From a virus, in IMG/VR virus record IMGVR_UViG_3300027908_000020, positions 1 through 64,000 of that record: DNA of 64,000 nucleotides. The stretch is one strand, 5' to 3'. Within the stretch, counting starts at the first letter, position 1; each line of letters begins with the position of its first letter. The notes beneath the pieces were generated by a model. It searched no databases. It was not told the origin of the DNA and saw nothing but the letters and a program-made list of their open reading frames with translations. The position numbers and the translations under genes were made by a program. This document shows, one piece after another, positions 14,981-22,451 of the stretch.

Positions 14981-16753
14981 ATGAATAAAGCAAAAAAACT
15001 TGTTATCGTCGAGTCGCCAGCTAAAGCGGCAACAATAAAAAAGTATTTGGGAGAAGATTTTATTGTTATGTCATCTATTGGACATATTTGCGAACTTGCT
15101 AGCGGCGGGAAGTTTGGTATTGGCATTGATATTGATAATAAATTTAAGCCTCATTATCATTTAATAAAAGACAAAATAACATTATTGGATGAAATAATTC
15201 GTATAGCAGAGAAATCCGAAATTATTCTTTTAGCTACAGACGATGACCGAGAGGGGGAAGCCATATCTTTCCATTTATCAAGATATCTGTCATCAATAAA
15301 TAAACCAATTAAAAGAATTAAATTCAATGAAATAACAAAATCATCTATATTAAAAGCTGTAAATAATCTACAAGATATAGATACTAACCTAGTACGAGCC
15401 CAAGAGGCCCGCCGTATTCTAGATAGAATCGTAGGATTTATGGTTTCGCCGTTCCTTATTAATTATTACGGTCCAAATCTTTCTGCTGGTAGAGTACAAT
15501 CTGTAGCAGTGAGGATGATTGTAGATAGGGAGCGTGACATCGATAAGTTTAAGCCAGAAGAATATTGGAACATTCACGCGAAGTTCGCTACCCATAACGG
15601 CGAGACTTTTGAAACAAAAGCCAATACTCGTCCCAAGAATAAAGAGTCTACAGACTCATACCTTGAGGCTCTTAAGAAGCAGGAAGAATTTTATGTAACT
15701 TCTGTTTCTGCTCAGAAGAAAAAAGAAAAGCCATGCCCTCCGCTTACCACGGTAACACTACAACAGTATATGGCCAAGAAGTTTTCGATGGAGCCCGAAA
15801 AAACAATGAAGATTGCTCAGAATCTTTATGAAAATGGATACTGCACTTATATCAGAACCGATTCGACAAGAATCTCAGAAGAAGCAATAGAGTCAGTTAG
15901 AATTTGGATTAAAGAGCATTACGATTTACCAGAGAAGCCAAACCTATATACAACAAAAGATTCGGCGCAAGATGCGCATGAATGCATCAGGCCAACTAAT
16001 ATCAATACTCTTCCAGACAGTTCTATCCTAACTGGAGACGAAAGAAATGTGTATCGAGCAATATGGCAGCACTTTATTGCTTGTCAGATGAATCCAGCTA
16101 TTTGGAGCACGATGCACGTAAATATATGTGCTAGACATAACCAAAAAATATCCTTCAGTGTTTCTGGGAAGGCTCTAGACTATAAGGGATATCTTGAGAT
16201 TTTTGGAGATATTGATCCAGGAAAAATCGATATACCGAATCTTCATGAGAATGATATTCTAACTCTTGTTGGAGATGTTAAGTCAGAACAAAAATTTACC
16301 AAACCCCCTCCAAGGTATAATGATGCCTCTATAGTTGAAGAACTAGATTCAAAACAAATAGGAAGACCAGCAACATATGCTGAGATTATCAAGAAAATTG
16401 CTTCTAGAAATTATGTTGAGAAGCAAGGCTCTACCTATAGGCCCACAGAACTAGGTAAAAAGATTACTACAATACTAGTAGATTTGTTCCCATTTATGGA
16501 ATACAAATATACAGCTGAGATGGAAAAGAAACTCGACGATATAGCAAGTGGTTCTCTAGATCACCTAAATATGCTAAAAGATTTTTTTGGCCCCTTCAAA
16601 GAACAGCTTAGGCAGGCTTATATTGGTAATGGAAGTAGCGTTTGCGATAAGTGTGGATCGCCAATGATTCTAAGAATTAACTCTAAAGATCAAACAAAAT
16701 TTTTGGCATGCTCTGGCTATCCAAAATGTAGAAATACAAAAACTGTCTCATAA
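14981..16753 (+). CDS. topA: DNA topoisomerase I (type IA)
   Basis: A 590-residue type IA topoisomerase that relaxes negative supercoils by cutting one strand. The TOPRIM domain opens the protein (VIVESPAKAATIKKYLG at about 8-24; the DDDREGEA metal site near residues 86-93). RILDRIVGF and SAGRVQS follow, and the active-site Tyr is Y290 in TYIRTDSTRIS. One C4 zinc ribbon remains at the C-terminus (CDKC ... CSGYPKC). It is much shorter than E. coli TopA (865), having only one C-terminal zinc domain, but all core motifs are present. It would manage supercoiling of the replicating phage genome. Confidence 0.97.
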   Translation: MNKAKKLVIVESPAKAATIKKYLGEDFIVMSSIGHICELASGGKFGIGIDIDNKFKPHYHLIKDKITLLDEIIRIAEKSEIILLATDDDREGEAISFHLSRYLSSINKPIKRIKFNEITKSSILKAVNNLQDIDTNLVRAQEARRILDRIVGFMVSPFLINYYGPNLSAGRVQSVAVRMIVDRERDIDKFKPEEYWNIHAKFATHNGETFETKANTRPKNKESTDSYLEALKKQEEFYVTSVSAQKKKEKPCPPLTTVTLQQYMAKKFSMEPEKTMKIAQNLYENGYCTYIRTDSTRISEEAIESVRIWIKEHYDLPEKPNLYTTKDSAQDAHECIRPTNINTLPDSSILTGDERNVYRAIWQHFIACQMNPAIWSTMHVNICARHNQKISFSVSGKALDYKGYLEIFGDIDPGKIDIPNLHENDILTLVGDVKSEQKFTKPPPRYNDASIVEELDSKQIGRPATYAEIIKKIASRNYVEKQGSTYRPTELGKKITTILVDLFPFMEYKYTAEMEKKLDDIASGSLDHLNMLKDFFGPFKEQLRQAYIGNGSSVCDKCGSPMILRINSKDQTKFLACSGYPKCRNTKTVS

Positions 16754-16764
16754 CGAGGAATAAG

Positions 16765-18105
16765 ATGGCAAAATTAGAAGAATCAAAAAATCCATTCTCA
16801 TCCAATGAATTGGATTTACAAGAAAGCCTCACCAATGAAAGATTAAAACTTTTATCAAAGGTATTCCCTTCAAAGGAGCCATGTCTCCCAGCGATGCGAC
16901 CAAAAGATAGTTTTTTAGAATTAATGGCTTGGGCCCAAGAACAGGCCACGATTTATAAAGCTCCAGTCAGAGAATATAATAGATTTATTCATAATAAAAT
17001 TATTATGGATGGTCAGTTTATGCAATTCTGTGAGGAGAAAAAACTAAAAATTATTCCAATTCTAAAAGACTCATTTGTATCCTGGAGATCTGACCAGGGT
17101 AATGAAAAATTTTTCATGCAAGGAATGTTCGAGATTCGTAGCGAAAAACATTATTTCATTCATTGTGCCTTATTTCATAAGGGAAATCAAAATGAGGACG
17201 AAATAAGCTTCTTCATTTTAGTAGATAATGATAATTACGATAACTACATTAGTATTAGAAATGAATATGATGAGTGGTCTCTCAAGAGGGATCGTAGTAA
17301 TTTGCAAATAAGAGTTATAGATGGAGAAGATATTCCTTACGAGCGCGACATGAAATGGGATGATATTTTTCTTCCAAACGAGCTTAAAGATAATATTCGT
17401 CTTTCCATTGAGGGATTTCTCAAGTCTAAGCCAATTTATGAGTCTCGCAAAATTCCTTGGAAGCGCGGAATCTTACTTTGGGGTCACCCAGGTAATGGAA
17501 AGACTAGTCTAATTAAAACAATTATAAGCAATTATGATTTTAAGCCTGTCACGGTTCTTCCAGGTGCCAACGATGATGCTATACGAGATGCGTTTTCTTA
17601 TGCTCAAGAACAAAATCCGGCCCTCTTATATTTTGAAGATTTAGACTCTCTGCTACAAACTATTAATCTTTCATTATTTTTGAATTTGTTAGATGGCATT
17701 TCAACAAAAAATGGATTGTTAATCATTGCTACTGCTAACAGTTTGGAATCGCTTAAAGCAAATATAAAAGATAGGCCATCCAGATTTGATAGAAAATTTG
17801 AAATACCACTACCCGATAGTGCGATGTCTATAAAATATCTTAAAAAGTGGTTTGGATCTCTTATGAACGATAAAGAAACTAAGAAAATGGCCGATTATGT
17901 GAGTGAGCATAATTTTTCTTATGCATATATAAAAGAATTATATATTTCTTCTGTATATAATGCTATTGCTGATAACAGAGAGTCTCCAACATCTGCTGAT
18001 GTCGATAAGGCTTTGAGCCAATTAATGGAAGATAAGTTCCGGAAGAGTTCAAAAACTATTGGTATTGATAAGTATATCGATAAAAATTCTTCTAAGAAGA
18101 AGTAG
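16765..18105 (+). CDS. Classical AAA ATPase
   Basis: A 446-residue protein whose C-terminal half is an AAA module. Walker A is GHPGNGKTS (about residues 239-247), Walker B is LLYFEDLDS, a sensor-1-like IIATAN follows, and RPSRFDRKF supplies the arginine-finger region. The N-terminal half (about 200 residues) is unassigned and probably a substrate or adaptor domain. The arrangement resembles BCS1/YjoB-type AAA proteins that remodel proteins rather than DNA. The ribosome-binding site CGAGGAATAAG precedes the ATG. It is a candidate partner for the phage proteases in this window, but nothing in the sequence shows a ClpP-docking loop. Confidence 0.85.
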   Translation: MAKLEESKNPFSSNELDLQESLTNERLKLLSKVFPSKEPCLPAMRPKDSFLELMAWAQEQATIYKAPVREYNRFIHNKIIMDGQFMQFCEEKKLKIIPILKDSFVSWRSDQGNEKFFMQGMFEIRSEKHYFIHCALFHKGNQNEDEISFFILVDNDNYDNYISIRNEYDEWSLKRDRSNLQIRVIDGEDIPYERDMKWDDIFLPNELKDNIRLSIEGFLKSKPIYESRKIPWKRGILLWGHPGNGKTSLIKTIISNYDFKPVTVLPGANDDAIRDAFSYAQEQNPALLYFEDLDSLLQTINLSLFLNLLDGISTKNGLLIIATANSLESLKANIKDRPSRFDRKFEIPLPDSAMSIKYLKKWFGSLMNDKETKKMADYVSEHNFSYAYIKELYISSVYNAIADNRESPTSADVDKALSQLMEDKFRKSSKTIGIDKYIDKNSSKKK

Positions 18106-18124
18106 AGTTTGTTATATGTTATGT

Positions 18125-18148
18125 AAGGAGCGCTAAAGCGTTTATATT
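18125..18148 (+). promoter_or_regulatory. Distant Shine-Dalgarno with hairpin before bS21 homologue
   Basis: AAGGAG (18125-18130) is 18 bases from the ATG at 18149, too far for normal initiation. Between them lies CGCTAAAGCG (18131-18140), which can fold as CGC-TAAA-GCG and bring the ribosome-binding site within about 8 bases of the ATG. Such hairpin-shortened spacers are known for T4 genes. It could also be a site for autoregulation of the bS21 gene. The layout is seen; the role is inferred. Confidence 0.45.
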
Positions 18149-18523
18149 ATGAAAAGAAATAAGTCCCCTAAGAAAGTTGAAACGGAAGTAAAGACCTCTG
18201 GCCCGCCAGAGATGGATTGGTCATATTTTTCTCCACTTGAAGTGAAAGTTTATGGTAATTTTGATAAGGCATTCAAGGCATTTAGAGCTTTAGTTCAGTC
18301 AGAAAAGATTCTTTCTTTATACAAAGAGAAGCAATCATATGAAAAGCCATCCGAGAAGCGTCGCCGCAAGCATAGCGAGTCTATCAAGCGCACCCTTGAA
18401 CTTCAAACGAAACAAAAGAAGATTTTGTCCGGCGAATATGAGAAAGAAAAAATCAAAAAGCAGGCCGAAAAAGATAAGCGCAAAAGAGAACGCAATACTA
18501 AAAGCGATTCAGATTTAGGATAA
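18149..18523 (+). CDS. rpsU: Ribosomal protein bS21 homologue with extensions
   Basis: Residues 31-85 match small-subunit protein bS21. EVKVYGNFDKAFKAFRALV corresponds to its N-terminal strand/helix, and SYEKPSEKRRRKHSESIKR to the conserved YEKPxxxRKRK segment. Cellular bS21 is about 70 residues; here a 30-residue N-terminal and a 40-residue Lys-rich C-terminal extension make it 124. bS21 sits by the 16S rRNA 3' end and helps recognition of Shine-Dalgarno messages, and huge phages are known to carry such homologues. The ribosome-binding site is unusually placed and hairpin-assisted. Expected effect: replacement of host bS21 to favour phage mRNAs. Confidence 0.85.
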   Translation: MKRNKSPKKVETEVKTSGPPEMDWSYFSPLEVKVYGNFDKAFKAFRALVQSEKILSLYKEKQSYEKPSEKRRRKHSESIKRTLELQTKQKKILSGEYEKEKIKKQAEKDKRKRERNTKSDSDLG

Positions 18524-18531
18524 GGTAAGCA

Positions 18532-19023
18532 ATGGCTGGAGATAAAGAATTAGATCGAGAAGCGGCAGACGTAATTAAAAATCCTACAAGATCAGCACCA
18601 CCAGTTCGTTCCAGATATGAACCGGAGTATGTCAGATTGAATAAAGATCCGGTTTTTCAGCCTTCTGAAATGTATGCTTCCGTCGACGATGTACCTTTTG
18701 ATGAAGATGGTGATGTGGTAGATGTCCGAAGCGGACACATTATTGATAATAATGATTTTGTGAACTTTGGGTCGCAACCTTCCCCACTACCAGCTCGACG
18801 TGAGGAACCGGCCAAAGAAACATCGACACCAGAAATTGGTGAATATATATTGATGGTACTTGGTAAATTAATATCATTAGGCTCGCTTGAGATGATTGAA
18901 AAACGTGTTAAGGGAATTATCTATGGTGAGGACCTATCCTTTAAAGGGCTAGAAGTTGGACTAGATGATATCGTGGTTCTCAAGCGAGTTGCCCTTAAAA
19001 TTGGAGTATTTATAGATGGCTGA
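18532..19023 (+). CDS. Hypothetical acidic protein
   Basis: A 163-residue protein with a disordered, charged N-terminal two-thirds (Pro, Asp, Glu and Arg rich) and a C-terminal hydrophobic and possibly helical part (EYILMVLGKLISLGSLEMI). It is preceded by TAAGGTAAGCA, a usable ribosome-binding site, and overlaps the next gene by eight bases. No family recognised. Its position between bS21 and the beta-sandwich protein suggests a structural or scaffold role, but nothing confirms that. Confidence 0.62.
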   Translation: MAGDKELDREAADVIKNPTRSAPPVRSRYEPEYVRLNKDPVFQPSEMYASVDDVPFDEDGDVVDVRSGHIIDNNDFVNFGSQPSPLPARREEPAKETSTPEIGEYILMVLGKLISLGSLEMIEKRVKGIIYGEDLSFKGLEVGLDDIVVLKRVALKIGVFIDG

Positions 19024-19678
19024 TCAACCAAGAAAAGCCTCTGAGGTCGTTGTATCGATTGAAGATAAAGTTAATACTATTATTCAATCGATGAGCGTAT
19101 ACAATATGAACATCAAGTTAATTCTAGATCGTGTAAATAAGATATATAATTATATTGAACAAGGAAATGCTCAGGCACCAGAAACCCAGGTTGTTGGTCC
19201 TACTGTACCTCCCACACCACAATCAGATAAAGAAATTGTTCAAACATCTGCTGAACACGTCTTAACGGTGGCAGAAGAGCCATCATCCCTTAGACGTACA
19301 GCTCGTTCTGAGTCATATACGTCACCAAAGCCAGAACCACCAATTCAGGATATACATAGGAAGTCAGATCAGCCTGGTAGTTCGGAAAAGAAAGTTCCTG
19401 TCGTACAAAGAATAACAGATAGCAAGGGCAAAGATTTATTTATGGCTTATGTAAGTATCATGAATGACCAAAAAGAAGTTATACAAAAAACTAAGACAAA
19501 TGCTAATGGTAAATGGCAAGCTCATCTAAAACCTGGCAAATATTTTGTTGAAGTGATGAAAACTGATACGGCCACGAAAGAAGAAATCAAGGCCATGCAG
19601 GAATTATCTATCCCTAATGCAGACTCTGTTGTTACACTCCCAACTGCTATAATTAAAAGGCCTAAAGAGGCTTTGTAA
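19016..19678 (+). CDS. Protein with a C-terminal carboxypeptidase-regulatory-like beta-sandwich
   Basis: A 220-residue protein. The N-terminal 45 residues look like a helix (possibly coiled coil), residues ~55-125 are a disordered Pro/Ser/Glu linker, and the C-terminal 80 residues resemble a CarboxypepD-reg/Cna-B-type beta-sandwich: RITDSKGKDLFMAYVSIMN ... TNANGKWQAHLKPGKYFVEV. Such domains are common in phage tail and decoration proteins and mediate adhesion or stability. Overlaps both neighbours. The assignment is by pattern. Confidence 0.6.
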   Translation: MADQPRKASEVVVSIEDKVNTIIQSMSVYNMNIKLILDRVNKIYNYIEQGNAQAPETQVVGPTVPPTPQSDKEIVQTSAEHVLTVAEEPSSLRRTARSESYTSPKPEPPIQDIHRKSDQPGSSEKKVPVVQRITDSKGKDLFMAYVSIMNDQKEVIQKTKTNANGKWQAHLKPGKYFVEVMKTDTATKEEIKAMQELSIPNADSVVTLPTAIIKRPKEAL

Positions 19679-20007
19679 TGGATGGGTATGAAATTCAAGA
19701 TATTATCAACCGATTTGAAGCTATGGAACACCTGTTTGATGTTCAAGTTCATCTAAACCGTGAGATGGCAAATATTTTGGCAGAACTGGATGCTATGCCA
19801 GATATACCTGATATTGATGACTGGGTATCTTCTATATTAGACTTAGAAGCCAAAGGATTCAAGCTTCAGAATTTTAGAAGAATGTTCGAAATTAATAGAC
19901 AATATAACACAATAGTAGAAGAAAAAGATAAAACTGCTAGCCAAATTAAAGTTATCGTTATTGACAACTTGCTTGATAAAATTAAAGATGTACTAGATAA
20001 AGAATGA
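19678..20007 (+). CDS. Hypothetical helical protein
   Basis: A 109-residue, acidic, mainly helical protein without recognised family. It overlaps the beta-sandwich gene's stop (TAATG) and its own stop overlaps the methyltransferase start (ATGA), so it belongs to one operon. Confidence 0.65.
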   Translation: MDGYEIQDIINRFEAMEHLFDVQVHLNREMANILAELDAMPDIPDIDDWVSSILDLEAKGFKLQNFRRMFEINRQYNTIVEEKDKTASQIKVIVIDNLLDKIKDVLDKE

Positions 20008-20666
20008 AATTCCAAATTATTGTAGCAGATCCCCCGTGGAGCCTTTCTGACCAATTAAAAATGTCCTCTGTAAAACGGGGCTCCGCTGCAAATTATAATG
20101 TTATGACGGTGAAAGACATTTCTGCTTTACCCGTGGCCGATTTAGCCGATCCTAAAGGATGTGTACTTGCTTTATGGGTTCTTGGATCTATGTTAGAGGA
20201 GGGTATGACCGTAATGACCGATTGGGGCTTCACGCAGAAACAAGTCTTTGTGTGGGTTAAAACTAAGAAAAGATCTTCAGTAACCGATCTTTTGATACAT
20301 AATGCTATAAATTGGTTCGAAAATTTCATACCAGAGCAACTACTCGCGTTTGGGATGGGGCGTCTGTTTAGACAGACCCATGAAATTTGTTTGATCGGAA
20401 TCAATAATACGAAGATATATAGAAAATTACAGGACAAATCACAACGCTCAGTTTGCTTCGACGTTAATCAAGGTCATTCCATAAAGCCAGAAGCTTTGCA
20501 GGATAGACTAGAAATTATGTTTCCAGGCACACAAAGACTAGAAATGTTTTCAAGACGTAAGAGAGAAGGATGGGTTAATGTAGGTGATGAGGTATCAAAA
20601 GAAGATATTCTAACATCTATCTCTAAACTAAAGTTACTAAATGAAAAAGGTACTGCTACTAAATAA
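20004..20666 (+). CDS. MT-A70 family adenine N6-methyltransferase
   Basis: A 220-residue S-adenosylmethionine-dependent enzyme of the MT-A70 family. The catalytic D-P-P-W motif is at residues 9-12 (VADPPW), near the N-terminus as usual for this permuted class, and FGMGRLFRQTHE (about 113-124) plus HSIKPEAL near 155 match conserved positions. It would methylate adenine at N6 in DNA (or RNA). The start overlaps the previous stop, and the HNH gene that follows overlaps its last 26 bases, a tight pairing with a nuclease. Methylation could protect phage DNA from host restriction or from that nuclease. Confidence 0.9.
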   Translation: MKFQIIVADPPWSLSDQLKMSSVKRGSAANYNVMTVKDISALPVADLADPKGCVLALWVLGSMLEEGMTVMTDWGFTQKQVFVWVKTKKRSSVTDLLIHNAINWFENFIPEQLLAFGMGRLFRQTHEICLIGINNTKIYRKLQDKSQRSVCFDVNQGHSIKPEALQDRLEIMFPGTQRLEMFSRRKREGWVNVGDEVSKEDILTSISKLKLLNEKGTATK

Positions 20667-21156
20667 CACTTACGAAGTCCTTTCGTTCATTTCTGAACGA
20701 AAGGCTATTAAGCTTGTATGTAAGGACAAAGTTGATATAGTTGCAACTTGGCCAGATGTACAGATCCGTTTTGGTGGCAAAACTGTCAATTTTCCGTCCA
20801 TACTTCGTCTACGATATTACGTTAGAAAGAAGTATTCTCAACTCTCATTTTCAAGAAAAGCAGTTTTTAAACGAGATAGGTTTACTTGTCAGTACTGCTC
20901 AAAACTCTTAAAGTCCGGTCAGGTAACAGTAGACCACGTTATACCTAAAAGTATAGGTGGTCAATCGTCCTTTACCAATTGCGTTACTGCATGCTATAGC
21001 TGCAACAATCGCAAAGGTAGTAGAACACCTGAAGGCGCTAGTATGGAACTTATCAACAAGCCGGTCGCTCCAGCAGGATATATGCACTATATATCTGAAA
21101 ACGATCACTGGCATGCTGATTGGGATAAATTTTTCGGTGGCGAGAGAAAATTCTAA
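20641..21156 (+). CDS. HNH endonuclease, bacterial-type
   Basis: A 171-residue HNH nuclease. The domain has a first zinc Cys pair (CQYC near residue 80), the HNH core VDHVIPKSIGG, and a second pair CYSCNN with NRKGSRTPEGA. The N-terminal 70 residues (LLLNNTYEVLSFISERKAI) match a widespread bacterial HNH family whose function is unknown, not the homing type seen elsewhere in this window. It overlaps the methyltransferase gene by 26 bases, so the two may be a functional pair, perhaps restriction-like or host-DNA degrading. No activity is proved. Confidence 0.85.
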   Translation: MKKVLLLNNTYEVLSFISERKAIKLVCKDKVDIVATWPDVQIRFGGKTVNFPSILRLRYYVRKKYSQLSFSRKAVFKRDRFTCQYCSKLLKSGQVTVDHVIPKSIGGQSSFTNCVTACYSCNNRKGSRTPEGASMELINKPVAPAGYMHYISENDHWHADWDKFFGGERKF

Positions 21157-21180
21157 TCCGAAATAACCAATATCTTAATA

Positions 21181-21237
21181 TATAAATATAAATTGTTGAA
21201 TAGACAATTTTTTAAAGCCTTCAAAGGAGGTGATCTA
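21181..21237 (+). promoter_or_regulatory. TATAAATA promoter-like site and perfect Shine-Dalgarno
   Basis: TATAAATA at 21181-21188 resembles the T4 late promoter core and lies 50 bases before the small Lys/Ser gene. AAATTGT (21190-21196) and ACAATTT (21204-21210) form a 7-base AT hairpin followed by T residues. Next comes AAAGGAGGTGATC (21222-21234), a 13-base complement of the usual 16S rRNA 3' end, spaced four bases from the ATG. The match is longer than any other ribosome-binding site in the window, implying very strong translation. Confidence 0.6.
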
Positions 21238-21327
21238 ATGGCAAAGAAATCAACCAGCTCAAAATCCAAATCAAGCAAGTCTTCAAAGAAGTCTTCAGTG
21301 AAAAAGGGAAAAAAGAGCAGCAAATAA
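21238..21327 (+). CDS. Tiny Lys/Ser-rich basic protein
   Basis: A 29-residue ORF consisting of Met-Ala followed almost only by Lys and Ser, with one each of Thr, Val and Gly. It is too short for a normal gene search, but it has its own promoter-like box, a perfect extended Shine-Dalgarno and a strong terminator starting 22 bases after its stop, so it forms a complete single-gene unit. Such a polycation resembles histone H1 tails or protamine-like peptides and could neutralise DNA or RNA. Function is unknown; the gene model is well supported by its signals. Confidence 0.75.
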   Translation: MAKKSTSSKSKSSKSSKKSSVKKGKKSSK

Positions 21328-21348
21328 TAAATCTTAAGTGATTTTTAA

Positions 21349-21384
21349 GCGTGGTTCTCTAGCGGGAGCCACGCTTTTTATTTT
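21349..21384 (+). terminator. Rho-independent terminator
   Basis: GCGTGGTTCTC, a TAGC loop and GGGAGCCACGC form an 11-base stem with two G-T pairs, directly followed by TTTTTATTTT. It closes the transcript of the small Lys/Ser-rich gene. The strand is set by the T tract. Confidence 0.92.
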
Positions 21385-21427
21385 CGGGCATAATATAGGA
21401 TAGATATATAGATCCATAAGGTCCGAA

Positions 21428-22030
21428 ATGGTAAAGAATTATCCAGATAATTGCATAGTATGTGCCAACGAATTCAATACCGAAGAACTATTCTCAGTTT
21501 GTGCAGACGCTAATTATAAAATTTGTATTAAGTGTCTAGCTAAGTCGGACCCACAGGATGATTTTGCACAAGTTAGAAATATCGTTTCGAAGTATGTAAA
21601 ATTCTCCCAGATGGATGCTGAGTTGGCATCACCTGACATAAAGGTCGAACCTGGGGATACTTACATTCAAAAGGCGGTAGAACTTCTCAAGCGTATGAAT
21701 CCTAGTTATTTTGTAGGAGTACGCAAGATTGTAGCTGACATGGGTAAAGGATTAGGGCATGTAGCGTCCGGTCCTGGTCAAGACTCAGCCGTTATACATA
21801 TCAATCTTTCTCGTATCAAATCTGAGCTTCAAGCGAAACTTCCAAATGCCCCGCAAAATCAATTCGAGAAGGAATTTGTTCGCCAAATAGCCCTTACGAT
21901 TGCGCACGAAAAAGGGCACGTAGGGTCGTTTAAGCAAGAGTCCGGATTCGTAGGTGGTGAGTCGCCTGCCGAGTCAGAAGAATCGTCTATGATGGGAAAA
22001 GTAGATACGTATTACAATACTCTAAAATAA
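21428..22030 (+). CDS. Zincin-like protein with N-terminal zinc finger
   Basis: A 200-residue protein. The N-terminal 40 residues carry CIVC and CIKC pairs, a C4 zinc finger; further on, residues 160-164 are HEKGH, an HExxH zinc-protease motif on a hydrophobic helix (ALTIAHEKGH), with Glu-rich sequence after it that could hold the third ligand. Metalloproteases with HExxH use the Glu as base. Outside the motif no family is recognised, so protease activity is a hypothesis. It is preceded by GATATATAG at 21402 and by GGTCCGAAATG at the start, the same leader seen before the gene at 23014. Confidence 0.65.
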   Translation: MVKNYPDNCIVCANEFNTEELFSVCADANYKICIKCLAKSDPQDDFAQVRNIVSKYVKFSQMDAELASPDIKVEPGDTYIQKAVELLKRMNPSYFVGVRKIVADMGKGLGHVASGPGQDSAVIHINLSRIKSELQAKLPNAPQNQFEKEFVRQIALTIAHEKGHVGSFKQESGFVGGESPAESEESSMMGKVDTYYNTLK

Positions 22031-22177
22031 CTCAATAATTGTAATGTTCTTATTTTCTTCTTCTTTGTTTTTCTTTTCTAAAATTTCAAAATCTTTTTCG
22101 ATGTATAGAGGAATTTGTACTGGTTTAGTTTTTTCTTTCTTAATTATTTTATGAATGAAAGGGATATATAAACTCAT
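22022..22177 (-). CDS. Small minus-strand protein, 51 residues
   Basis: A 51-codon ORF on the minus strand, ATG at 22175-22177, stop at 22022-22024. It has GAGGAAAGC before the ATG at normal spacing and TATAAT (22193-22198, minus strand) about 16 bases upstream, so the signals are those of a real gene. The protein is mostly Lys, Glu and Ile, starting MSLYIPFIHK and ending ENKNITIIELF, likely a helical charged peptide. Its end overlaps the stop of the zincin-like gene by nine bases. It occupies almost all of the otherwise empty gap at 22031-22221. No family recognised. Confidence 0.6.
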   Translation of the reverse strand: MSLYIPFIHKIIKKEKTKPVQIPLYIEKDFEILEKKNKEEENKNITIIELF

Positions 22178-22221
22178 GCTTTCCTCACTTATATTATAGC
22201 AAATTATTGATGGAGTAATTT

Positions 22222-22437
22222 ATGTTTTGTCCCAGCTGTGCTAAGTTATCGATTTTAGTAACCAAACGAACCTGTATAAGATGCAAAGGTGAGATACTTA
22301 ATAATATTTCTTGTATTTGCGAGAACTGCGCTAAAGAGAAAAAAGTATGCTCAGTATGTCTTAAAAAATTATCAATAGATCAAAATGGACAAAATAAATT
22401 TAGAGTAAAGCCTTCTTGCCGTAGCTGTAGAAAGTGA
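22222..22437 (+). CDS. Small protein with four zinc-type Cys pairs
   Basis: A 71-residue protein with Cys pairs CPSC, CIRC, CENC and CSVC, plus a final CRSC, enough for two zinc sites. It resembles the short double zinc ribbons found in phage genomes but shows no diagnostic residues. ATG 22222 is preceded by GATGGAGTAATTT, a good ribosome-binding site. Its stop overlaps the region before the deformylase gene. Confidence 0.7.
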   Translation: MFCPSCAKLSILVTKRTCIRCKGEILNNISCICENCAKEKKVCSVCLKKLSIDQNGQNKFRVKPSCRSCRK

Positions 22438-22451
22438 TATATTGTCTAGGG

